A stretch of DNA of 64,000 nucleotides from Anaeroplasmataceae bacterium (GCA_020025015.1 JAHHSV010000001.1:43909-107908), one strand, 5' to 3'; shown: positions 34,701-41,928, counted from the stretch's first letter. Made by a program: numbers and translations. Notes: a model not told the origin generated them from the letters alone.

Positions 34701-37700
34701 CTATGGAGGTTAATGCTAAGAGTGCTAACCAAGATTTAGCTAGAGAAGATGCCGCTAGAACAATCTTCCCATTAATGGTAAACCTACGTTCATTTGATTT
34801 AAATATTGTAAATACTCCTTCAAAGGTTGTATTCGCAAAGGAAATCAATGGTGTTAAGAATTATCAAAATGGTCAATTAATTGGTTATGTTTATGAATTA
34901 AAGGTTAATGATAATCTAACTATTACAGTTAGTGCTTCAGTAGCTGGTAATTTATTTGTTAAGGATAATCAAGTTAACTATGTAATTAATAGCAATAATA
35001 CAGGCACTTCAAATAAGGACATTTTAGCTTACCTAGCTAAATTTGGTACTGAGGTTGATAGTGAAGCTAAGATTGATGCCGTTAAGGATGAATTTGCTTT
35101 AGCAGCTGATATCAAGAGAGCCTTAAAGGATGCTTTAAAGGAAGCTAAGGAGCATACAAGTAAGACTCCATATGATGCTTTAATTAAGAATTTATTTAAG
35201 GATTATTCTTATGAAAATAGTAAGCATTTAGATGCTAAGGCTGAAAAGGATCCATACACATTCTTTAATAAGGAAATCTTCTATGCTGAAGAGGTTCATA
35301 ATAAGAATGGTGAGCTTTTAGGCTATGCTTATGTTATGACTATTTCTAATCCTTATTCTAAGAACACAGTAGTAGTTGCTGTTGATGCTTTAGGTGCCTT
35401 TGTTGGTTACAAGGATTATATTAATAATCATGCTTCAATTGATGCAGTTGATTATTCTGATTTAGTTGGTTTAAAGGATTTAGCTTTAATTAGTGCTAAG
35501 TTTGATGCTAAGTACCAAGGTGGTTCTACATATACAATTGATATGGCTAAATATGCTGTTCGTGTTGCTATGAATGAATACCTAAAGGGTATAAGCAAAT
35601 CAGTTGATTATGAAGTTCTTGCAAAGCGAATCTTCCCATATATGGTAAGCTTCCATTCAAGTGAAATTGATAAGGCTACATTTAAGAATGAATCTGTAAT
35701 TTTAGGTATCAATGTTAAGGGTACTAAGAATTATCAAAATAACCAAGATTTAGGTAAGCTATACTTAATTAAGCAAAGCTATAAGGAAGGCTACCTAACA
35801 ATTATGGTTGGTATTGATACTAATGGTAAATTTGTTGGTGCTCATGTTGTTGATTCTGATATCACTAACAATATGACTGGTACTGGTAATTTAGCTAGCA
35901 AGGCTCAAGCTTATCTAGAACACTTCAGTGGTTATACAAAGGATCAAATTAATTCAGTTCCTAACCAGGATGGTGAATTATTCATTGATTTCTTAGTTAA
36001 AAATATTATTATTACTGCTTTTGCTGAATTTGAAGGTAGTGCTGCAGCTAATCTATTTGATATAGAAGAAGCAACCTATGCAGAAGCCTTTAATAAGGCC
36101 TTCGGTGTATATGATGAGTCTAAGAGTGAAGTAGTGAAGGAAGGCTTCATTAATTCTAATATTATTAGAGCTTTAACTGCTGTTAAACGTAATGGTGAGG
36201 TTTTAGGTACTGCCTATATTATGTTTGTTGATAATGTATATGGTAGAAATTATGTGGTAGTTATTCTTGATAATGAAGGAAACTTCAAGGGCTTCGTTGA
36301 TATTCAAAACGATCATGCTGAGCTTGCCGGCAATGATAAATTATTCGTATCTGGTATGACTGAAGCGCAAATTGAAGGAATTGTTCATGCGGGTGGTTCA
36401 TTCACAACTGAATTATTAAAGCTAGCTGTTTTAACTGCTATGTCTGAAAATAAGAAGGAAGCTATGCCACGCGTTGAATATGAGGTAGCTTTAAAGAATT
36501 TATATCCATATATCGTATTACAACGTTCACATAGTATTAATGTTTTACCTAATACAAAGGTTAAGGCAGGATACTTTGTTGTAGGTGTAAGCTGGTATAC
36601 AACTAATAAGGAATTAGGCTATGCTTATTTATTAAATGTTAATGATAAGCTAGATATTATGGTTTCTGTAAATTTAGAAAACAAATTATTCTTAGGTCCT
36701 GATTATTTCATTACTTCAACCTTAGGTAAGATGCCTTTAGGCTATACAATTGTAAGAAATGAAACAGGAGTTAAGGATGCAGATATTAATGCTTACCTAG
36801 CTAAGTTTGGTACTTTAGTTGATAGTGAAGCTAAGATTGATGCTGTTAAGGATGAATTTACTTTAGCAGCTGATATCAAGAGAGCCTTAAAGGATTGCTT
36901 AGCTGAAGCTAGTAGACATAAGCTATTATCTACAAATGATGCTTTCATTCGTGCTGAATTTAAGGATCTAGATGATGTAAATAGTGTTAAGAATGACATT
37001 AAGCAAGCCGAAGTAAGATCATCAGTTACTGTTAAAAACAGTGCTGGTGAGCTTCTAGGCTATGCCTTAATTATTACTTTAAAGAATACTTGGTGTGATG
37101 ATGATAATAGATTCAAGCCAACTGATGAAATTAGACCTAACGTTATGCTAGTAACCTTAGATGCTAATAAGAATTATTTAAATTTAGTTGATATTGAAAA
37201 TCATCATGCTAATATGAATGACCAAGCTAAGAAATATGCTGGCTTAAAGACAATGGAAGAAATTGATACTAAGCTAAGTGAATTACAATTAGCAGGTCAT
37301 GGAACTATGTCAGCAGAAATGGCTGGCTTAGGTATCAAGATTGCTATGACTGAGATTAGCGGCTTAAATAATGAAATCCGTTATGAAGCAATGGCAAAGC
37401 AAATGTTCATTGGTATGATTACTGCTCATAGTGAGAAGATTGCGGCTAATGGTGAAATTGAAGCTGGTTATATCGTTAAGGGTGTTGAGGGCTTTGGTCC
37501 TGTTGCAACCTTAGGTAAGGTTTTAGTTTTAAAGAATGCTAATGCTCATATCTTAGTTGGTGTTAGAGACTCTAAGGTTATAAGTGTTTATGATCTAAAT
37601 AATAAAGAGGTAATCTTAACAGATTATTCTAATAAGGGTAAGGCTGAGGTTGAAGCGATGGCTGATTCAGCAGTCAAGACTCTTGTTTTAAAGGCTATTG

Positions 37701-37720
37701 CTGAAGGAGGTAATAAATAA
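31754..37720 (+). CDS. rnfG: giant multi-domain RnfG-like protein (about 13 FMN-bind-like repeats)
   Basis: 1988 residues; ordinary RnfG has about 200. One N-terminal membrane anchor (residues ~8-30), the rest extracytoplasmic. Repeat 1 (46-175) is an RnfG domain with A-G-A-T157; a degenerate second (183-400) has S-A-T385; the third (416-546) has T-G-A-T530. From 553 on, domains alternate between type A (NxHA-like motif, then G-S/T-F block, at 553, 857, 1141, 1443, 1730) and type B (IFPYMV-like start, no acceptor block, at 697, 1001, 1289, 1579, 1880). In type A the acceptor Thr is often Ser (664, 970, 1549) or Thr (1259, 1851). The position between rnfD and rnfE, one-base overlaps on both sides and the unbroken frame show it is a real gene. 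At least three covalent FMN are likely; more is inference. Confidence 0.9.
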   Translation: MKNTWKYIRIALILTSVCLVCALGVAGVNFVTAPVIEANENAAKLAGYKKIFPELDDSNSEIISSGFKSDLVKEKVVVKNSEGLHLGYAFNTKGKNSYGPISLIVGFDTEGKLLQLVATENGQTGGRADMINEYLNSFTAGMTPNEINNKPVYAGATFGSKLVKQLINAALAELGIKTPLQEELEAIFGEGVDMNKTVEDAAFIYAKEILEGYTVKNSSNAVLGYYYKTNVLGNKANVALDANYTLKTQDVSELVAKVVTNEVKGVADEALILELSFGLNLKTEAMEIKDTDKVKKGSKVLDSETNALLGYLIAAEGATKVPGTDAAKISLLITLNADASYAGAYITENGQTAGRDEKVSEFVASLDSGMSGTDVLLANPVASATMGANLVKDLVAEAIKAVTGTKPELPDEGYAAYYKQAFKDVDLSKSQKIESFKDVTKQIKEGMILNDASGKLLGYGYVIKSDENKHQGTFDLFVAVNADNTLNKVTVLKNAQTGGVADKLVGYEDKFTNGMASADIDSIAPVTGATVGSDQFKALIKIALAEQSGGIVEFYVKAFEGIDMNKSVLAGPFDIKQAQVEDKITAKDSKGNIIGYGVIVNLSNVYSKNKMLVTFDKDKKFAKLIDISNTHASMDKIDVSGLVGKGSIEEINSYFNKLIEAGSSFSNDMARLGIMIAYEEIAGNPYGQNLTIQGEDLLKSIYPNMVAAHSHLVEGYTAKNTGVEQKIYIGGTNKNYQDKVQIGTAYLITVENTHDKLRVLVGLDEKNNFVSARVLEATADDVIDYSLFQSRMQQYMNAYLTTEFKAGMTATDINRVKNYHAAQYASQILKHALCIALNEASKASALPMINSYNNTEAYYDAIVGIDFGKTVSNMENVDTAKYPEILDAIIAKDANGNFLANAYIVYINDVYSHNYVMVLLDNSNNLLGVYDVQNDHGALENYISMFTPGHKPLTEEAIKNLDGYLNSDSSFTVEVIRRAVLKAMEVNAKSANQDLAREDAARTIFPLMVNLRSFDLNIVNTPSKVVFAKEINGVKNYQNGQLIGYVYELKVNDNLTITVSASVAGNLFVKDNQVNYVINSNNTGTSNKDILAYLAKFGTEVDSEAKIDAVKDEFALAADIKRALKDALKEAKEHTSKTPYDALIKNLFKDYSYENSKHLDAKAEKDPYTFFNKEIFYAEEVHNKNGELLGYAYVMTISNPYSKNTVVVAVDALGAFVGYKDYINNHASIDAVDYSDLVGLKDLALISAKFDAKYQGGSTYTIDMAKYAVRVAMNEYLKGISKSVDYEVLAKRIFPYMVSFHSSEIDKATFKNESVILGINVKGTKNYQNNQDLGKLYLIKQSYKEGYLTIMVGIDTNGKFVGAHVVDSDITNNMTGTGNLASKAQAYLEHFSGYTKDQINSVPNQDGELFIDFLVKNIIITAFAEFEGSAAANLFDIEEATYAEAFNKAFGVYDESKSEVVKEGFINSNIIRALTAVKRNGEVLGTAYIMFVDNVYGRNYVVVILDNEGNFKGFVDIQNDHAELAGNDKLFVSGMTEAQIEGIVHAGGSFTTELLKLAVLTAMSENKKEAMPRVEYEVALKNLYPYIVLQRSHSINVLPNTKVKAGYFVVGVSWYTTNKELGYAYLLNVNDKLDIMVSVNLENKLFLGPDYFITSTLGKMPLGYTIVRNETGVKDADINAYLAKFGTLVDSEAKIDAVKDEFTLAADIKRALKDCLAEASRHKLLSTNDAFIRAEFKDLDDVNSVKNDIKQAEVRSSVTVKNSAGELLGYALIITLKNTWCDDDNRFKPTDEIRPNVMLVTLDANKNYLNLVDIENHHANMNDQAKKYAGLKTMEEIDTKLSELQLAGHGTMSAEMAGLGIKIAMTEISGLNNEIRYEAMAKQMFIGMITAHSEKIAANGEIEAGYIVKGVEGFGPVATLGKVLVLKNANAHILVGVRDSKVISVYDLNNKEVILTDYSNKGKAEVEAMADSAVKTLVLKAIAEGGNK
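33410..37720 (+). repeat. 1764-bp (588-residue) super-repeat inside rnfG, about 2.5 copies
   Basis: Unit I starts at 33410 (residue 553), unit II at 35174 (residue 1141), unit III, half length, at 36941 (residue 1730). Each unit is four domains A1-B1-A2-B2. Most of the copies have diverged, but 35054-35131 and 36818-36895 are the same 78 bp with only two differences and lie exactly 1764 bp apart. That suggests in-frame duplication with recent conversion in this segment. Confidence 0.75.
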
Positions 37721-38499
37721 TGGAAGAAAAAATGTCTACAAAGCAGAATTTCCTTAAAGGTATAATTTCTGAAAACCCTGTATTTGTTGGTTTACTTGCT
37801 ATGTGTCCTACACTTGCTACAACAACAAGTATTGAATCAGCAATTGGTATGTTCTTATTATTTACAATCGTTTTAATGGGCTCTAACGTAATTATTTCTT
37901 TACTTAGAAAGGTTATTCCTGCTCAAGTAAAAATCCCATCTTATATTGTTATCATTGCAACATTCGTTACAATCGTAGAAATGCTATGTAAGGCTTATTT
38001 ACCTGAGCTATACTCAACATTAGGTGTATTTATTTCTCTAATCGTTGTTAACTGTATCGTTTTAGGTAGAGCTGAAGCTTTTGCTTCAAAGAATGGCCCT
38101 TGGGCATCATTTATTGATGCTGTAGGTATGTCATTAGGCTTTGGCTTAGCTTTACTTACAATGTCAATTATTCGTGAATTCTTAGGTACTGGTGGTTTCA
38201 CCTTTGGTAAGGTATTTACCTTTATACCTTTAGTAAGCTGGACTCCACTTGCAACCTATAAAATTGATTTATTCGTTCAAGCTCCAGGTGGTTTCTTAAC
38301 CTTAGGTATTATTTTAGCAATTCTTGCTTTCCATAAGAACCATAAGGAAGAGGCTGCTGCCCGTGCTGAAAAGGCTCGTATTGAAGAGCTTAAGAAGGAA
38401 AAAGCTGCAAAGCTAGCTGCTGCTAAGGCAACGGCTGCCGCAAAGGCTAGTGAAGCTCCTCAAGTAGAAGCAAAACCAGAAGTAAAGGAGGCTCAATAA
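37720..38499 (+). CDS. rnfE: Rnf complex subunit E with basic/Ala-rich C-terminal tail
   Basis: 259 residues. Six-TM core homologous to RnfA/NqrD, with the membrane Cys motif in VVNCIVLGRAEAFA that helps bind the intramembrane iron-sulphur centre. Beyond ~205 an unusual ~55-residue Lys/Ala/Glu helix-forming tail extends into the cytoplasm, not needed in most homologues. Starts on the last base of rnfG. Confidence 0.94.
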   Translation: MEEKMSTKQNFLKGIISENPVFVGLLAMCPTLATTTSIESAIGMFLLFTIVLMGSNVIISLLRKVIPAQVKIPSYIVIIATFVTIVEMLCKAYLPELYSTLGVFISLIVVNCIVLGRAEAFASKNGPWASFIDAVGMSLGFGLALLTMSIIREFLGTGGFTFGKVFTFIPLVSWTPLATYKIDLFVQAPGGFLTLGIILAILAFHKNHKEEAAARAEKARIEELKKEKAAKLAAAKATAAAKASEAPQVEAKPEVKEAQ

Positions 38500-38500
38500 T

Positions 38501-39076
38501 ATGTTAGAGTTTGTTTTAGCAATTATTAGTGCTATGCTTATTAATAACGTAACATTAAGTAGATTCTATGGTATTTGTCCATTCCTTGGTGTTTCAAAGA
38601 AGCCTACCTCAGCTTTAGGTATGGGCTTAGCTGTTATTTTCGTTATAATGATTGCCTCAGCTATTACATGGCCAGTTTATCATTATATTTTAGTACCTGC
38701 TGGTATTCCATTTATGGATACCTTAGTATTCATCCTAGTTATCGCTTCATTAGTACAATTAGTTGAAATGGTAATTAAGAAATATTCTCCAAGCTTATAT
38801 AAGGCTTTAGGTGTCTATTTACCATTAATTACGACAAACTGTGCTGTACTTGGTGTAGCCAAGGAAAACGTAAACAATGCTTTATCATTTGGTGCATCAA
38901 TGGCTAATGCCTTAGGTACATCATTAGGCTTCGCATTAGTAATTTTCATTTTCTCTGCAATTCGTGTTCGTTTAGATTCAAGCAATCTTCCTAAGGCATT
39001 TAAGGGTATCCCTGCTGCTTTAATTACTGCCGCTATTATGGCAATTGCCTTCATGGGCATTAAAGGAATGATTTAA
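38501..39076 (+). CDS. rnfA: Rnf complex subunit A
   Basis: 191 residues, six membrane segments. Opens with the canonical NNVTLSRFYGICPFLGVS; the second Cys motif is TTNCAVLGVA. Pairs with RnfE to hold an intramembrane iron-sulphur site. Its stop overlaps the next small gene by one base. Confidence 0.96.
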   Translation: MLEFVLAIISAMLINNVTLSRFYGICPFLGVSKKPTSALGMGLAVIFVIMIASAITWPVYHYILVPAGIPFMDTLVFILVIASLVQLVEMVIKKYSPSLYKALGVYLPLITTNCAVLGVAKENVNNALSFGASMANALGTSLGFALVIFIFSAIRVRLDSSNLPKAFKGIPAALITAAIMAIAFMGIKGMI

Positions 39077-39273
39077 TGGTTGAATTAATAATCGCTATTG
39101 TTTTGATTGTAGCTTTATTCGCACTATTCTTTATAACATATGTGCTTAATAAGAAAACGCCAGTTCCTGATAGCTGTAAGGATATTGAAACTGAGCAGTG
39201 CGAGGGCTGCCATCAATTTGATTGTGCTTTTAAAAAGATTGACGATATAATTGAGGAGGAAAAAAAGAAATGA
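39076..39273 (+). CDS. small single-TM Cys-rich protein between rnfA and rnfB (NqrM-like architecture)
   Basis: 65 residues. One membrane helix (3-24), then a short soluble tail with four cysteines C34, C42, C45, C50 (CxxC centre) and an acidic/basic end. It is translationally linked on both sides: one base with rnfA, ATGA overlap with rnfB. NqrM, needed to assemble the metal centre of Na+-NQR between NqrD and NqrE, has the same layout of one TM plus four Cys. Rnf loci usually lack such a gene. A role in building the RnfA/E metal centre is inference. Confidence 0.75.
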   Translation: MVELIIAIVLIVALFALFFITYVLNKKTPVPDSCKDIETEQCEGCHQFDCAFKKIDDIIEEEKKK

Positions 39274-39617
39274 CAATTTTGTTTGCAATAGATCCATTAA
39301 CAATTTTATGGGCTGCTTTAGTTCTTGCAGGCTTAGGTGTTTTATTTGGTCTAGGCTTAGCAATTGCTGATAAGTTCTTATATGTAAAAGAGGATAATAG
39401 AGTTGCTGAAATTACAGCTATGCTTCCTAATGCTAACTGTGGTGCCTGTGGTTACCCTGGTTGTGCTGGTTATGCTAATGCTATTATCAATGGTGAGGCT
39501 TCAAGCTGCTCACTATGTAAGCCAGGTATGAAAGCTGGCGTAGGTGAAAAAATTAGAGCATATTTGGATGAAAATCCTAATGCTGATGGTACAATTAATC
39601 CTACAAAATTAAAGTAG
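39270..39617 (+). CDS. rnfB: minimal RnfB lacking the C-terminal ferredoxin domains
   Basis: 115 residues. N-terminal membrane helix (~10-33) and the RnfB-specific four-Cys cluster domain with C57, C60, C65, C80 (NCGACGYPGC), after which typical RnfB carries at least two more [4Fe-4S] ferredoxin motifs. Here the protein stops about 32 residues after that cluster, and a perfect terminator follows six bases later, so the shortness is not a frame error. The electron route from ferredoxin must differ or use a separate protein. Confidence 0.9.
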   Translation: MTILFAIDPLTILWAALVLAGLGVLFGLGLAIADKFLYVKEDNRVAEITAMLPNANCGACGYPGCAGYANAIINGEASSCSLCKPGMKAGVGEKIRAYLDENPNADGTINPTKLK

Positions 39618-39623
39618 AAATAG

Positions 39624-39652
39624 TAAAGCCGTGGCAACACGGCTTTATTTTG
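39624..39652 (+). terminator. terminator after rnfB
   Basis: Perfect 10-bp stem TAAAGCCGTG / CACGGCTTTA closed by a GCAA tetraloop, then TTTT. No strong promoter follows before apbE, so partial read-through is likely. Confidence 0.8.
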
Positions 39653-39672
39653 GAATTTATGAAGGAGGCATT

Positions 39673-40941
39673 ATGAAAAAAATATTAATAATGGCGCTTA
39701 ATTTAATAATGGCTGTTTTAATGCTTACAGGCTGTATGTATGATGTAGCTGGTGATGATAATATTATTAATCCTGATCCAGAAGCCCCAATTGAACCAAT
39801 TGACCCTAATATTCCAGCAAGCGAGCTCAAGTTTTATTCTGGTAGCTTTGGTTCAATGAATACGGTTATTAGCTTTTCAATGTATGCCCCTAATAAAAAT
39901 ATCGCAGATAGAGTGTATAGTCGTTTAAAATCGATTTATTCGGCTTATGATACTGTCGCAGATGATGGCTTTGATTCAGCCTATGGACAAAACTATGATA
40001 GTGAATTAGCTAGATTGAATCATGATAGAGCTTTAGTAAATCCTTCTAAGCCTCTAGTTGATTTAATTACCTTTGCTGATTTAATGCGTGAGGAAACTAA
40101 TGGTTATTTTAATCCTTATTTAGGTGAGCTTAACCATATGTGGAAAAAATATATTGATGGTATAGGTGCTGCTCCATCTCAGGGGGAAATGATGTACTTT
40201 ACCGGTATTGCTAGGGAAACCAGCTTTTCCTATGAGAATAATGTTTTAACTCTAAAGGGTGAGGGCTTAGTTGATTTAGGTGGTGTAGCTAAGGGCTATG
40301 CGACTAATAAGGCCTATGAATATTTAAAGGCTGCTAATGTTAAGCATTTCGTTTTAAATGCCGGAAGCTCTAATATAGTAGTTGGCTCTAATTTAAAAAA
40401 TGAGGGCTATAATGTGGGAATTAGCTATGTCTTTGGTTATCCAAATAAGACACCAAAGCTAGAAGTAAAAAATGGTACCTTCCATGTTGATGATATTGAC
40501 ACTAAGCTTAAATCAAAGAGTAATGTTAGCTTAAATTATGGTGAGACTCTTACAGGTACGCCTAAAAATGGGGATATCTTTTTTAATACTGAAACCTCAG
40601 AATATTTTGTTGCTGAAAATGGCGCTTATCGCTTAAAGGGAAGCCTAAGCTTAACTAATTTAAACGTTAAGAATTTAGGAGTTTGTACCTCTAATCCAGG
40701 CCAGCAGCATAAGAAGGGGGATCGTAAAGCTCATCATTTGATTAATGCGTTTACGGGAAAGCCTTCAAATATTAGAGATAGTGTAACTATTCTTGGGGTT
40801 GATAGTGGAAGGCTTGATGCTTATTCAACTGCTATCTTTTCGATGAGTGATGAGGAGGCTATAAGCTTTATTAAGGAAAAAGGCCTACAAGGCTTACTTG
40901 TTAAGGATGATCAGGTATATTATAGAACTGAGGGCTTATAA
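39673..40941 (+). CDS. apbE: FMN:protein transferase ApbE, lipoprotein
   Basis: 422 residues from ATG 39673 (GAAGGAGG SD). Lipobox LTGC with C21 acylated, so it acts outside the membrane. ApbE motifs: GSMNTVIS, LVDLGGVAKGYA, and a metal-binding DAYSTAIF after the HHLINAFTGKP strand (HxINPxTG in most). It attaches FMN from FAD to Thr of RnfG and RnfD. Residues ~270-328 are an insertion not seen in standard ApbE, containing GDIFFNTETSEYFVAENGAY, which looks like a small beta module found in surface or tail proteins. Directly behind the rnf genes. Confidence 0.93.
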   Translation: MKKILIMALNLIMAVLMLTGCMYDVAGDDNIINPDPEAPIEPIDPNIPASELKFYSGSFGSMNTVISFSMYAPNKNIADRVYSRLKSIYSAYDTVADDGFDSAYGQNYDSELARLNHDRALVNPSKPLVDLITFADLMREETNGYFNPYLGELNHMWKKYIDGIGAAPSQGEMMYFTGIARETSFSYENNVLTLKGEGLVDLGGVAKGYATNKAYEYLKAANVKHFVLNAGSSNIVVGSNLKNEGYNVGISYVFGYPNKTPKLEVKNGTFHVDDIDTKLKSKSNVSLNYGETLTGTPKNGDIFFNTETSEYFVAENGAYRLKGSLSLTNLNVKNLGVCTSNPGQQHKKGDRKAHHLINAFTGKPSNIRDSVTILGVDSGRLDAYSTAIFSMSDEEAISFIKEKGLQGLLVKDDQVYYRTEGL

Positions 40942-41363
40942 TGAAATTTAAAATTGGCGATTTAATTTTAATTTTAGTTGCCTTAGCTCTTACTATTGGT
41001 GGTTTTATTTATATTTATTTTCCTAAACACTATGATAGTAATTATATTGCGAAGGTTGAATTTAATAATCAGGTAGTTTTAAAGGTTGATTTTTTAAATC
41101 TTACAGAAGAGGTAATAGATGATGAGGTTGTAACCTCTATTAGCTATGATATGTTTAAGCAAGAAAAGACCTATACCCTAAAGGGAAGGATTTCTGAGGT
41201 AGTAATTTGTGCTAGTAAAAATGGTATTTATGTTAAAGCCTCAGGCTGCCCTGACCATATTTGTATAAACACTGGTATAATTAATACTCCGGGTAGACCG
41301 ATAGCTTGTATCCCGAATCGAGTATTAATAACGGTTATTGATGTAGAGGCTGATCTATCATGA
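40941..41363 (+). CDS. NusG domain II membrane protein (EetA-like)
   Basis: 140 residues. One N-terminal membrane helix (~7-27) and an extracytoplasmic beta domain of the NusG-domain-II family; the conserved end reads ASGCPDHICINTG and PGRPIACIPNRV, with three Cys. Overlaps apbE by one base and the next gene by four. Paired with the Gx-family protein, this is a combination that also accompanies apbE in flavin-based electron export loci. Exact function unknown. Confidence 0.82.
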   Translation: MKFKIGDLILILVALALTIGGFIYIYFPKHYDSNYIAKVEFNNQVVLKVDFLNLTEEVIDDEVVTSISYDMFKQEKTYTLKGRISEVVICASKNGIYVKASGCPDHICINTGIINTPGRPIACIPNRVLITVIDVEADLS

Positions 41364-41890
41364 AAAAGAGTCGTTATAGTATTCGTAAGATTGTTGTGCT
41401 TGCTATTTTCTTAGCTATCAGTGTCGTAGTAAGCTATGTTGAATCCTTTATTCCAATTCCTATTCCTGGGGTAAAGCTTGGTTTAGCTAATGTTATTATT
41501 TTAGTTTTACTTTATGATGATACAATTGGAAATGCCTTTTTAGTTTTAATAATGCGTATTTTTTTAGTTGGCTTAATTAGGGGTAGCCTCTTTACGCCAA
41601 CCTGGTTTATGTCGCTATCAGGTGGTATGTTTGCCTTTGTAGCAATGCTGATATTTTCGAGGATTCCTTTATTTTCTAGTATAGGTACCTCAGTTATGGG
41701 AAGTATTAGCCATTGTATTGGGCAAATTATTGTTGCCATTTGTATGCTATCATCATTAGGCCTATTATATTATTTACCTTGGATAATGCTATTATCCTTA
41801 GGTACTGGTATAATGAGTGGCTTTTTAGCAATTTTAATTAGAAAACGTTATAAAGAAATTATTCTTGGTAATGATTTAGGACACAATTAA
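41360..41890 (+). CDS. Gx transporter family membrane protein (EetB-like)
   Basis: 176 residues, five or six membrane segments, with the family phrase IPIPGVKLGLANVIIL. Often annotated as heptaprenyl diphosphate synthase component I, but it lacks prenyltransferase Asp-rich motifs and resembles ECF-type S components. May move a flavin, quinone precursor or metal for the neighbouring redox system. Last gene of the rnf-apbE stretch. Confidence 0.82.
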   Translation: MKKSRYSIRKIVVLAIFLAISVVVSYVESFIPIPIPGVKLGLANVIILVLLYDDTIGNAFLVLIMRIFLVGLIRGSLFTPTWFMSLSGGMFAFVAMLIFSRIPLFSSIGTSVMGSISHCIGQIIVAICMLSSLGLLYYLPWIMLLSLGTGIMSGFLAILIRKRYKEIILGNDLGHN

Positions 41891-41908
41891 GCTGTGTCCT
41901 TTTTTCTT
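41878..41908 (+). terminator. terminator of the rnf-apbE locus
   Basis: AGGACACA / TGTGTCCT with a seven-base loop, then T-rich DNA; the left arm overlaps the last codons of the Gx gene. Confidence 0.8.
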
Positions 41909-41922
41909 TTTTAAAAATATGC

Positions 41923-41928
41923 TATAAT
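41923..41928 (+). promoter_or_regulatory. extended -10 promoter of the PHP gene
   Basis: TGC followed by TATAAT; no clear -35. The SD GAAGGAGG follows. Confidence 0.5.

Noticed and set aside
31754..37720. Adhesin or surface repeat protein unrelated to Rnf.
   Set aside because: Repeats 1-3 carry RnfG-type flavin motifs, and the gene occupies the rnfG slot with one-base overlaps to rnfD and rnfE. A structural role for the later repeats remains possible.
39076..39617. rnfB split by a frameshift, with the 65-residue gene as its first half.
   Set aside because: Both products have their own N-terminal TM helix, and the second alone has the complete RnfB iron-sulphur domain; the first resembles NqrM, not RnfB.
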